Notes under the pieces: generated by a model | Seen by the model: the letters and a program-made list of their open reading frames with translations, nothing else | Told to the model about the DNA's origin: nothing | The model's database searches: none | Source: Sanghuangporus weigelae | Taxonomy: Eukaryota > Basidiomycota > Agaricomycetes > Hymenochaetales > Hymenochaetaceae | Assembly: GCA_033182465.1 (NCBI GenBank) | Contig: CP137329.1 | Location: forward strand, 248,001 to 312,000 | Direction: 5' to 3' | DNA: 64,000 nucleotides | Shown: one piece after another, positions 31,247 through 40,744 of the stretch | Position numbering within the stretch: position 1 is the first letter of the stretch | How the letters are laid out: every line of letters begins with the position of its first letter | Program-made: the position numbers and the translations under genes

Positions 31247-32335
31247 TTAATCTTTTCCCTGTTGCTCTTTACTTGCTAGGGATTTGCGAATGTTGTTTCG
31301 GTATTCTTCGTCATGCTTGCAAGTCCATCCTGCTGATTCATCGCCTTTAGCCCATGCTACATGGTCGTAGTGGACTGGCCTTCGGCAGTGTGGATCGGGA
31401 CATGTTTCCTTGAAATCGATTGTTCGTGTTGTCATCGTCCTCCGTTTTACACCATTAGTCTTCTTCGGCCGCTTAGAGGAAGAACCCTTTTGCTTCCTTG
31501 GTGCCTTGCATTCCTTTGCGTAATGTCCTGACTTTTCACAGTTGTAGCATTTGCCTCCCTTCTTCGGCAAGCCTCGGAGTGCATCTACATCCATGGCGTC
31601 TGGATCTCGTTTCGTTGTTTGTACTGGTGGTCGGAAAGATGACTGTCCGTTCGATTTGAATCTTGGGGTGTATGTTTGATTACCCATGAGCCTTTGCCTG
31701 GCATCAGAGTTTGCTAGGTTGCTTGTCCATTCCATCCATGCATCGAGGTCGTTCTTCTCGAAAGCGTCGGGTTGTACAGATTCGACTCGTCGTTTGACCC
31801 ACATGTCTAGTCCTTTGACATAGATGTACTTGAGCATCTGCTTATCCATCGTGTCTGGTGCTCGTGCTTTGAGTCGTCGGAATTCGTCGTTGTACGCCCT
31901 AATGCTTGCTCCTTTCTGCTGGATGCATAGTAGTTGGAATAGGGCTTCCTGTTCTCCAATGATCGGATGTCCTGCTCGGATCCTCATCCAGTTCAGCATG
32001 TCCTTGAGTGATGCGAACATTCCATTTGTTGCAGCGATAATCGCAGGTACTGGTTTCAGTTTCCCATTGGCATCGAATGATGTTAGGGTATTCTTTTCTG
32101 CAAACCAATCGTAGCTGTCGCCTTCTAGGGCCGCAAATAGGCTCTTTGCAATCTCCTCCTCATCCTTGACTCCATGCTGTGCCAGCTTCGAGATACATCG
32201 ACTAATCCACAGATCAATATCTTCGCTTCGCTTGCCATAGTACTTCGGAAGCTTGATGCTGTGTTTAGAGAGTTGTGTCTGAAGAGTCTGTAGTTGCTGC
32301 TCCAGTGCTTGCACCTTCTGGTCGGTTGTCGACAT
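31247..32335 (-). CDS. gag: Copy B Gag (362 aa)
   Basis: Identical in translation to copy A Gag, with the CCHC knuckle CYNCEKSGHYAKEC and the extra C-terminal Cys/His-rich segment. Confidence 0.92.
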   Translation of the reverse strand: MSTTDQKVQALEQQLQTLQTQLSKHSIKLPKYYGKRSEDIDLWISRCISKLAQHGVKDEEEIAKSLFAALEGDSYDWFAEKNTLTSFDANGKLKPVPAIIAATNGMFASLKDMLNWMRIRAGHPIIGEQEALFQLLCIQQKGASIRAYNDEFRRLKARAPDTMDKQMLKYIYVKGLDMWVKRRVESVQPDAFEKNDLDAWMEWTSNLANSDARQRLMGNQTYTPRFKSNGQSSFRPPVQTTKRDPDAMDVDALRGLPKKGGKCYNCEKSGHYAKECKAPRKQKGSSSKRPKKTNGVKRRTMTTRTIDFKETCPDPHCRRPVHYDHVAWAKGDESAGWTCKHDEEYRNNIRKSLASKEQQGKD

Positions 32336-33299
32336 GATCGTAAGTGCTTATGGGCACTGCTGGTGGTGAATAGGATGGTGGTGGTGGATTCTCTGGCGCT
32401 TGGGTTGCTACTGAACCACTTGCTGGTACTGCAGGTACTGTTGGTACTTGGATGATAACCGTTCGAGGTGGGGTTCTGAGTAAGAATGGCCTTCGTGATG
32501 CTTCTTCGTCTGAGGACACTGATTCGTCAGAACTCTGTTCCTGTTGGGCTCTCTCTCTTGGTAGAAAGTATTCCCAGCGTTGTGCTGCCTGAGCTACTTC
32601 TCGAATTCGTTGAGCGTGTTCGAGTATGTTCCTTGAGGTAGTTTCGGTTGTCTGTACCGATGTGAGTATAGCTGCGTAGGTGCGTTGACTCGACTCGATT
32701 GTTTGTCCTAGTTGGAGTAGGGCTTCTCGCAGGTTATGGATGTCTTGAACAATCCTTGGTTGATCTAGAGCTGTCCTGTTAAGCTCTCCGATTCTCGTCT
32801 CGATTGTCTGTAGTTGTTGTTCCTGAGCAGTAATCCTGTTTCGGATAGCGTTGAGCTCTCGGTCAAGTACTCCGTTTCCGTCTATGACCCGTTGATTGAG
32901 TGCCCCTGCTGCTCGATCCAATTCCAGAGTATATCTCTCTAGAGCTGCTACCTGTGCTCCAATTCTTCGAGTAGTTGTTTCGAGTGCTTCGAATCGGTCT
33001 CCTACTGCTGTCGCGTATGCTCCGGTTGGTAGACTGTTTGACTGCCCCGTGTTTGCAGTTCGTTCTTCCAGTCTTTCAACCCTTTCTTGTAGCCTTCTGA
33101 TCACTGGTGGATACAATATGCTGTGGTTCGTTGTCGCGTATAGTATGTCGTGATCGCTTTCCAGACTACGTAGCCTGTTGGTGAGATGTTGAACTCGTTC
33201 GTCGAGGGATCTAGGTGTGAACCTCGTTTGATTATCGTTCGCCCGTTCGTTCGTTCGATGACCGTTACTTCTGTTGTTGGCGTTTCCTGATCGGTTCAT
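32265..33299 (-). CDS. Copy B coiled-coil ORF upstream of Gag (344 aa)
   Basis: Identical in translation to 11275-12309, with the same overlap with Gag. Heptad-rich centre and Ser/Pro/acidic tail. It is the first ATG-started frame downstream of the predicted transcript start. Confidence 0.65.
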   Translation of the reverse strand: MNRSGNANNRSNGHRTNERANDNQTRFTPRSLDERVQHLTNRLRSLESDHDILYATTNHSILYPPVIRRLQERVERLEERTANTGQSNSLPTGAYATAVGDRFEALETTTRRIGAQVAALERYTLELDRAAGALNQRVIDGNGVLDRELNAIRNRITAQEQQLQTIETRIGELNRTALDQPRIVQDIHNLREALLQLGQTIESSQRTYAAILTSVQTTETTSRNILEHAQRIREVAQAAQRWEYFLPRERAQQEQSSDESVSSDEEASRRPFLLRTPPRTVIIQVPTVPAVPASGSVATQAPENPPPPSYSPPAVPISTYDHVDNRPEGASTGAATTDSSDTTL

Positions 33300-33684
33300 G
33301 AACTTCGTTTCTCGCCTGATGCTTCAGGGTTATTGTTCCTTGGTGCTGTTAACCAAGTAGTTCCTTTCTCGTCGAATGTAGCAATAGTGGAAGGGACTGC
33401 TGCTACTTTCGTGGTTGTTGTTTGCGTGCTCCCAACTGCAGGGCTACCAGATGCCTTTGCTATTAGGTACACTTCGTCGTTGTAGGGGTTATGATAGTAG
33501 ATATGTGATTTAAGTGAATTGGGTTTGTCGTTCTCCAGGATGTGCACTTGTCCTGAGGATTCGATATGGGTACTAGTCTCGAAACTAGCGACGTCGATAG
33601 GGACTTGAGGTCGACGGTCCTCGCCTCGATAAAACACTAGCCAAGAACCTTGCCCGTGAGAGGTGGTGGTAAAACTAGCGAGTG

Positions 33685-33696
33685 ATCTTTCGATCC
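33685..33696 (-). other. Self-primer binding site of copy B
   Basis: Minus-strand GGATCGAAAGAT, two bases inside the 5' LTR edge (33699), complementary to the predicted 5' end of the RNA at 33958-33969. Same arrangement as in copy A. Confidence 0.65.
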
Positions 33697-33698
33697 AA

Positions 33699-35210
33699 TG
33701 TTAGGGAGTAGGCCCGGGGTTACACCGGTTCGATCCTTTTGCCTAAGCAGCGATATGTTGTGCAAAGGTGATCTTATCTACCCACGTCTGGCTGTACCAC
33801 GCGGTCCCTTACTAGCCTTCTTAGTCGCGGTTCGAGTTATGGATGCTTTCAGATACGAGGTGATAGTAAAGCAGATTGGGATTTCCAAGAGGCGTGATAG
33901 TACAAAGCACACAGTAATAGCTCGCTGTAGGGCAAGCTTTACACCAGTGTGTTAAGAGGATCGAAAGATGGGGAAATGAGGGCCTAATCCTACAACTATT
34001 TATGCTCCCAGATATTCCATTTTCCGTCCTATTTCTTACTCATCCTGTCTCCACTTTACTCCACTTTCCTCCACCATTACATCTGTTCCTTTGTCATCCT
34101 GCTGCGCTTCGCTCCACTTTGCTCCAATCTTTGTAAGGTCGTCTCCACTATGACAGAATTCTTTGGAGTTGCTGACTGAGACAATAGAGGTGGTGCTCCG
34201 ATATGGAATGCTCCACTGTCAGTACTCCATAACGATGTCATTGCCGTCATTGAGTGGCATCTTTGCTCTTGGAGCGATGTAGGCTGCTCGGTATGTGATT
34301 CTTCGGAATTCATCTCGAGGTCCAGCGAGGGTAAGCATAACTCGCACGTCTGTGTTAAGGTGTCGGGTTGGTGTAGAGTATGGTCCAAGGCATATCATGA
34401 ACTGCATAAGCTCTGCTGGCGGGTTCTGCTGGGTTCTGGTGACTAGCCATGCTTTGCCTTCATATCGTATGTCTCGAATGTAATGCCATATCCTCCGTTG
34501 TATAAGGAGTTGTAATTGCTTGGTCTCCAGGTTCGCATCTCTCGGTAAATAAAGGTTTGCTTGTATCGTAGATGCTGGACATGGTGTGTGCAACTCCGGT
34601 CTATACCATCCAATCATTCTCCAAGTTATCGGGTTCGCAGTTCGAGGGGTCCGAGTTGTGATCGTGAGTTCCTCTCGTTTCTTGGGTACTATTGGGTTTG
34701 GTGGATTGGAATGCATTGTATCTTGAAGATATCGCTCGGTTTCAATGTGACAGTCACGCGTGCCAACCGTTGCCGTGCATACTAAGTAGTATACTTCATA
34801 AAGGACCATGTAAACTCGTGCACAGACTTGACAGTGCTGAAATGCCAGTGAGGTCTCCATAAACCTTATTAGCCTTTAGCCTTTTAGCGTTTAGGCTTTA
34901 GTAGTTGTGCTTCTGGACTTCTAAGAAGTTTGATCGCTTCTTTTGATCGAGGTCGCTCTGGTTGCTTGGTCGGCGGCGTTAGAGTGGTAGTCCGCGGTAA
35001 TAGGCGGTCGGCGGTGTTAGCTGTTAGCGGGATTACGTATCCGCTTCGGTGCTTCTAGCGCTCGGGTGGTAACGGGTTACTGTTGCCTAGGCCGCTCGAT
35101 TGCTTGGGCCTTTGATAGCTGGCTTGGTTACCGGTCGCGTTTGGAAAGCTGATCGTGTAGATCTGTCGATCGTGTCGATCCTGATGCGAGTTTTTGAGCG
35201 GATCCTTTCA
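33699..35210 (-). repeat. Copy B 5' LTR (1,512 bp)
   Basis: Same length and ends as the other three LTRs. Flanked at 35211-35215 by CACAT, the second half of the target duplication. Contains the 213-codon ORF at 34219-34860 on the minus strand. Confidence 0.95.
34219..34860 (-). CDS. LTR-encoded 213-residue ORF (copy B 5' LTR)
   Basis: Fourth identical copy of the U3 ORF. It lies upstream of this LTR's own TATA box, so it would not be on a transcript started there. Confidence 0.4.
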   Translation of the reverse strand: METSLAFQHCQVCARVYMVLYEVYYLVCTATVGTRDCHIETERYLQDTMHSNPPNPIVPKKREELTITTRTPRTANPITWRMIGWYRPELHTPCPASTIQANLYLPRDANLETKQLQLLIQRRIWHYIRDIRYEGKAWLVTRTQQNPPAELMQFMICLGPYSTPTRHLNTDVRVMLTLAGPRDEFRRITYRAAYIAPRAKMPLNDGNDIVMEY

Positions 35211-37432
35211 CACATCTAGATAGTGTACATCGGGGCGATTATATTTTAACAAGTGCAACAAGAGGAGTCCTTTAATCCTGTGACCAGTCATTCCGACGTT
35301 TATGCCTGGTCATCCTGAAAACCCTCACCATCAACTATCTCTTCCAGCTCAGCCAGTACTGCTTGCACGTCGACATTGTCAAAGTCTGATTCCTTTGCGT
35401 TGCTGAGCTCTTTGAGAAGCGCCAGTCTGTCTTCTGGTTCGAAGGCAGCGATGATGGACCTGATTGCCTCACGACCGCGTGGGCAATCCCTAATGAAGTG
35501 GCCGGTCTGGCCACACTTGTAACATGCGCATTGGGCATGCACTTGGTTCATGGTGATGTCTATGGGTTGACCCATTCCTCCATATGTCACTCCTGTTGCA
35601 TCTCGACGATCCCCTTGATGGAAGGGTTGGGGGTTCAGAACGTAGGGACGTATGAACTGTTGCTGCATTGGATATTGTGGTTGTAGTGCTGGAATTGTCC
35701 TTTGAGCCGCCTGAATTGGATCCTGTCATCGATGCTCGGCAAACAAATCCCTGATCTGTTGCTCTGTTTGATCTACCTTGATCGCCCTTGCCTTCCAGTC
35801 TGCATACTTCATCGGTTCCGGTTCGGTTTGCATGATGCCTTCGACGACTTTTGGGTTCATGGCCTTCCTGAGGTGACTGATCAGCCAGCTATCATGGGCC
35901 TCTTGTGTCAGACCTGCATGTGTACAATAGATGTCGAACTCATTGAAGAATTTGTCGGCGTCATTGTTGCCTTGGTGCAATTCTTCGAGTTTCTGGAAAG
36001 CTTTATGGTGACGGCTGGGGTCCACGAACGACTCGTCGAGGCGTTCCAGGAATTTTGCCCATGACTCTGTGATGTTTAGATTGCCATCGATCATCGGCAT
36101 CGTTTCGAAGTAACTCTCCACCCAAGTCACTGCTTTACCTGCCTTTAGGTATGAGAGGGTAAACAAGATCTTGTCGCTGTCCTTTCTAAACTTCGACAGG
36201 TACAACTGAATGTATAAACAAATCTCTCGTTTGAAGTCAGGGTAGTCGTCTCCTCCAGCATACTCTTGTGGTTTAGCCGTCCCAATCTTTTCTAACGACT
36301 TTGACGTGCTTCCTACTCCACTGTTCTGGAGAGCGAGAGCAATCACAACACCTAGATCCTGCATCTGCTCTTGACTTAACGACATTGTTGTTGGTTCATT
36401 TAGTTCAGGTGTTGTACTTCTGCTGATGACTGGTGGTTCCGGGTCTCTTGGTATTGTGAATGATGTTGACGGTTGAAGAGGAGGTGCTGGTGTAATGACT
36501 TTGGGTTTAGGAGCAATGGGTGGAGGTATCCTTGACGTCGATGCTTCTGTTGTCATTGAACGTACAGACTGTTGTTGTGCGAACAGCTCAGTATTTGCAC
36601 TTGGATTTGGCGCCCAAGGAAACCAGATGCCATCCGAGTCTTTCAATTTCCAGAACTTCTATATGTCGTCCCACTCGAGGTTGTAGAGGCTGTTGTGTAA
36701 CTTGCCCTGGTAACAGTTCCCCGATGCACTCCAACAAACTTGAGGTAGGGTGTGGCGTTGCTCATCAGTGAGATCCACCTTGATAGCGAGAGGGTGGGAT
36801 GGGGATCGGCATGTTCGAACGGGTCCGACCTCGGATGTTCGGCTCGTCTTGGAAGTTGATGACTAAATGGCAAGCCTCTAGGTGAATGACGAACGAGATA
36901 CTTGTTGATGATTGAACCCTTCGTGTCACCCACGTGAACCTTAACTGATTTCCCCACCAGATGCTAATTCATAGCACCATGTTGACTAATCTTCTTTGAT
37001 CTTAACCTCAACCTCTTTAACTTTGACCACTGGTTCTAGACGATGTTGACGCTTGAGCGTTTTCGGCAACAGTCCTTCGATGTGAGTCAGCACTCATTTG
37101 CCTTGCTTACTCAGAGCAGAGATGACGTCGTTTGGGTTGAACTCAGGGTGGTTGTATATGTTGTCTAAGGGAGTGATGAAGTGCTTAGTTCGTGCACCTC
37201 GACGTTGACGGGGTTGGTAACAAGTCTGATAACGAGTGGGTGCCAGGGTGATTGTTGTTTATTGAAAATATCAAAACACGTCAGTGTTAAACACTGACGG
37301 GCTAGATAGAGTTGCTCGGATGAATCTGGGATGGGCGTGATACGATGATCGTCGATGTGACTCCTTGCATGGAGCAGCGATAGCGAGTGTTTCCACAGGC
37401 TAGAGGGTAGGTCTTTCTATTATGTTAGGTGG
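35211..37432 (-). pseudogene. gag: Element T: Gag region and leader
   Basis: Minus-strand translation gives a retrotransposon Gag domain (CLYIQLYLSKFRKDSDKI, SWAKFLERLDESFVDPSRH, FFNEFDIYCTHAGLT) followed by the CCHC knuckle CYKCGQTGHFIRDC (about 35485-35530) and an acidic tail. Upstream of it, about 36650-37432, is the leader. The fossil is broken and belongs to T, whose protease/RT part continues beyond copy B at 22919. Confidence 0.85.
37421..37431 (-). other. Self-primer binding site of element T
   Basis: Minus-strand AATAGAAAGAC, one base from the LTR edge, is the exact reverse complement of GTCTTTCTATT on the minus strand at 37607-37597, the predicted 5' end of T's RNA. It does not begin with TGG as a tRNA-primed site would. 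The layout matches the Tf1/sushi self-priming arrangement, independently of copies A and B. Confidence 0.6.
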
Positions 37433-37875
37433 CGAGACTAACAGACGTCGATCTCAAGGCGGCCAACACAACAACAAACAACAGGCTAAACGCGAGTTGC
37501 TGAGCTAGACGCACGCTATGTCGAAGTGAAGGTAAGTAGAATTCAGTAAACTAGTAGTACAAGAGTAGGTACCTATGTCGAAGTGAAGGTAAGTAGAATA
37601 GAAAGACAAGGAAATGAAAGAGTCAATCTAGCTACTTATATACACTTTGAACATGTGAAAGGTCTACTCTAATAAGAAATCACATGATGAAAGAATGGAG
37701 TGATTAGTGAGCGTCTTTGTCAGAAGGAACGGATTTAGTCATGGCTGATGACTGAAGATGAATAAGCCATGACAGAGTGAATGGGATTAGTAAAAGCGGA
37801 TGAGTAATGTAAAGGAAGAGTAATAAAATGAATGATGATGTAAGAAAAGAAAAGGAAAATGTTTGAGTCCTAACA
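37433..37875 (-). repeat. Element T 5' LTR (443 bp)
   Basis: On the + strand it runs TGTTAGG...CCTAACA, perfect 7-bp inverted ends. The minus-strand TATATAAG at 37642-37635 lies about 28 nt before the predicted start, so the LTR promoter points toward T's Gag. A 25-base direct repeat (CTATGTCGAAGTGAAGG...) lies inside it and at its left part (about 37516 and 37573). The bases flanking the LTR differ, as expected for an LTR still attached to its element. Terminal TGTTAGG is shared with the A/B LTR end. Confidence 0.7.
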
Positions 37876-38467
37876 AGTCCATTCAACACTTTCTGCTATA
37901 TTCTACATTATTTTTACAAAAGAAATTATTGAATTTGGTTCAAAATTGAGCGAGATACGTGCTCAACGAAAGAGACAATGAGCCCGGGTGACGAGCATGG
38001 CCTTGATCGATGCACGTGGACCGTGAGATGAAGAGTTATTATTTAATCCAGCTGCTTATGTGTGCCACGGGTTTCTTTTCGTGGTCCAAGTCCACTCAAT
38101 TCGCGGTCATTTTCGTAGTCCAGAGGAATGCTTACGAACCGTACCTAAGTAGCTCGCGTCATGTGTATACATGACGCGGCCTAGTTAGGTACCCTATTGT
38201 ATGTCCCACAGGTGGCAGGTCTAAAGAAAAAGATGACTGTTTGGGAAGCCGTTTGCCTTTCAAGTGTCGTTCTTCGCCGAGGGTAAAAGACGAAAGGATG
38301 GAATATACTTTGGTCCATTCGTTACCCATCTAGTCTATGAGAAAAAGCTCATCGATCTACACAAGATCACACTCCCTCAGAAGATCAAAACTTTCTCATT
38401 CTCCCCTTCACCTCAACGCTGTGCATCAGATGCCACCCTTTCCGACCAAATTCCAGCATTCTCACAT
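37876..38467. other. Intergenic between element T and cyclophilin gene
   Basis: No gene seen. An ORF at 38264-38545 is the shadow of the cyclophilin 3' end. The region probably holds the 3' UTR of the minus-strand cyclophilin gene. Confidence 0.4.
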
Positions 38468-40130
38468 TTAACTAGAAAACAAACCCTTGAACATCTTTTT
38501 CTCCTTCTCCCGCTTCGCCTTCCTGCCCTGCTGAACGCGTGCTAGCTCACGCTGGCACGCTTCGTCGCCAGGCACAATCGTAAGGGCCTCCTTCAAATCG
38601 TTCTCTGCATCTTCCTCTTCGTGTACTGCCGAACGAGCTATCGCACGACGATAAAGTGCTTTTGCTATACAGTAGAGGAAGTGTCCCCATGAGTATCTTG
38701 ACATTCGTGACCTGGAAAGGGAACACACCTTTCTCTGCCGGCTGCAATTCCAAATTATCCAAAGCGCGCGAAGTGAGCTCGACAGCCAGGTGCTCGTTGT
38801 CTATGCCTCCCAGTTTGTGGGCAGCAAGGGCTGAGTTTATGAGAAGGGATCCAAGAAGGTCCAAGAAATCTTTCGTGAGCTGTTCACCCTTCTCATCTGA
38901 GAGATCTGAATGCCAGTCCAGATACCGAATAGCTTCTATATAGATCAACAAAATGTATTCAGTATTTCTAAAGAATCATGAGTTGCTGAAGAAAACGCGA
39001 CTGACTTTGCCACTTCTCTAACGCTCCCTCGACATCACCCACCTTGAACTTGGTGTTTCCGAGAGCTTTCAGATTGGTTGCGATCTCAAGACAGACTTCT
39101 GGCTTGTTTATCTCACGCTCGTCATCTTTCGGATAGTCTTCATATGGGTCTAACAGGATTGCTCCTGTGAGTATCCCAGTTTCTATATGAGCTCATTGGT
39201 TCGCACCTTCTTCGGCCTTGTCAGAACCAGTAACCGAGGGGTCATCGGGAGATAACTGTCCACAAGCGGCGATCGTAAACGGTACAGTCGGAACATCAGC
39301 GCTCGTCGTTGGATGGTGCTCTATACGGCGTACTAAATGCGAGAAACGAGAATTGTCAGCCTCGGCTCTTCTCTCAAATCGAACAAAAGTCATACCTACA
39401 GACTTGCCCTTGACCACTTCACCAAACACAACATGCTTGTCGTCTAGATGTGGAGCTGGGCTGCACGTAATGAAGAATTGTGAACCGTTCGTGTTCTTGC
39501 CCGAATTTGCCTACAACGTTGTTTGTATTCAAATCATGGGAAGCTCAGTGTTTCAATTCAATAGTAATGATAAGATGCTTACCATAGAAAGCAAGAACGG
39601 TTTGTCATGCTTCGCAGTAAACGCCTCATCGTCGAACTTCTCTCCGTAGATCGACTCGCCACCAGTTCCGTTGCCCGCTGTGAAGTCACCACCTTGGATC
39701 ATAAACCTATTCGCGCACAAGATTTGATGTCAATGCCAGCAGCATCATGTATCAAGATACGGCGCAACGTACCCTTGGATAACCCGGTGGAATTTACTCT
39801 CCTGGTACGACAGAGGCTTGCCCGACTTCCCGATTCCCTTCTCTCCGGTACACAGACATCCTACGGTCATATACATTCCACCATACCATCATAGATCCAC
39901 CCATCAGCAGCACGTTCACCAACATCCATAGCACCAATCGATTCAAAAATCAGTAAAATATCAGCATTGTAAGACCAAAACTGAATGCAAGTAGACGTGT
40001 ACGTACGAAAATTCTCAGCCGTCTTAGGCACGATGTCGCTATAGAGCTGAAAGACGATGCGTCCGATAGGTTTGTCGCCATAGTTGATGTCGAAGTACGT
40101 GTACGGTCGTTCCGCGCTTGGTTCAGCCAT
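38468..40130 (-). CDS. CPR6: Cyclophilin-40 peptidyl-prolyl isomerase with TPR domain, 8 exons
   Basis: Hsp90 co-chaperone of the CyP40 family: an N-terminal prolyl cis-trans isomerase joined to a C-terminal TPR domain that binds the Hsp90 tail. Exons (descending): 40130-40007, 39860-39773, 39706-39583, 39510-39396, 39332-39207, 39149-39006, 38935-38729, 38664-38468. All junctions are GT-AG and phases agree, giving 374 residues, the usual family length. Isomerase motifs: [35 protein letters not shown] (split by an intron), [10 protein letters not shown]. The cyclosporin-contact Trp is His ([11 protein letters not shown]), as in CyP40 proteins. The TPR part (about 215-350) includes [18 protein letters not shown] and [12 protein letters not shown]. 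The symbol follows yeast CPR6; CPR7 is the alternative. Confidence 0.93.
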
Positions 40131-40744
40131 AGAATGTCACTTATAAAACTGCTGCAATGGATGAGAGCTTGAGCAGAGTATCGACGCGACTTAAGCAAGC
40201 GGGTGATTAGAATGTGCTAGAACCTTATTGCAAATCAGGTATCAACTAACTACTACTCTAGTGTAAGTAGACGCCACATACGTCGCTGATATTCAAAAGT
40301 TCTCTTGATTTCACAGATACAAAAAATAGATAACATCCAGAGTAAAATATGTAGTTGCTGCACAGTTGATGATCCGTATAAAAAATGAGTAACAAATTGC
40401 AAGAAAAAACTCGTTAGCGGACTCAGCGTCCAGCGATAGCAGGCAAAACAGAGTAAGAAAAAGGAACAATCCCGAGAATATTCTAGATAAGATATCCTTC
40501 CTTGTTGCGAATGATGCTCGGAATCCGCGCATCTTAGGTACGGCTCAGAGTGCGGGAATCATCTGAGCAGGCAGCCAAGACGGACGAAGCCAGGCTGAAA
40601 TCGTCCAAAGCCAAAGACACGACAAGAACGCTCAGACAATCGTGTGGACGGGACTATCGTGATTCCGGACTCCTTCCTAGTCATCCCAATCTTCCGAAAG
40701 GCGACGGACGAAAACTTTCATCGATGAACCACCCCGCGATATCA
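40131..40744. other. Intergenic, cyclophilin promoter side
   Basis: No gene seen between the 3' end of the kinase gene and the start of the cyclophilin gene, both on the minus strand. An A+T-rich run lies near 40315-40400. No clear TATA box was chosen. Confidence 0.35.

Larger units (their letters stand above)
22920..35210 (-). mobile_element. Copy B: full-length 12,291-bp chromovirus, inverted relative to A
   Basis: Same family and same length as copy A, opposite strand. LTRs are at 33699-35210 (5') and 22920-24431 (3'). The target duplication is CACAT (22915-22919 and 35211-35215), different from that of A, so this is an independent insertion. A position x in B corresponds to 44574 minus x in A. 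All major frames translate identically to A. It looks whole and very young. Together with A it forms a 12.3-kb-arm inverted repeat with a 1.27-kb spacer. Confidence 0.95.
7900..37875 (-). mobile_element. Element T: old broken Ty3/Gypsy element, host of two nested insertions
   Basis: Three separated blocks on the minus strand belong to one element: 35211-37875 (LTR, leader, Gag), 21655-22919 (protease and first part of reverse transcriptase) and about 7900-9363 (rest of reverse transcriptase, RNase H, start of integrase). They are split by copies B and A. Visible motifs are a CCHC knuckle (CYKCGQTGHFIRDC), the protease DSGCTG, MVMFFGL..TSATFQ and YLDD of reverse transcriptase, and the integrase HAGH..CDCC-type zinc finger (LAGHPG...GCDCC). 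The element is clearly broken, with several breaks, and is older than its two insertions. The family is Gypsy, chromovirus-like by RT motifs. No chromodomain was seen. Confidence 0.85.

Noticed and set aside
9364-35210. Possibility that the inverted repeat is an assembly artefact or a simple inversion
   Set aside because: The two copies have different target duplications (CACTC, CACAT), and the three blocks of element T join in the right order across each insertion.
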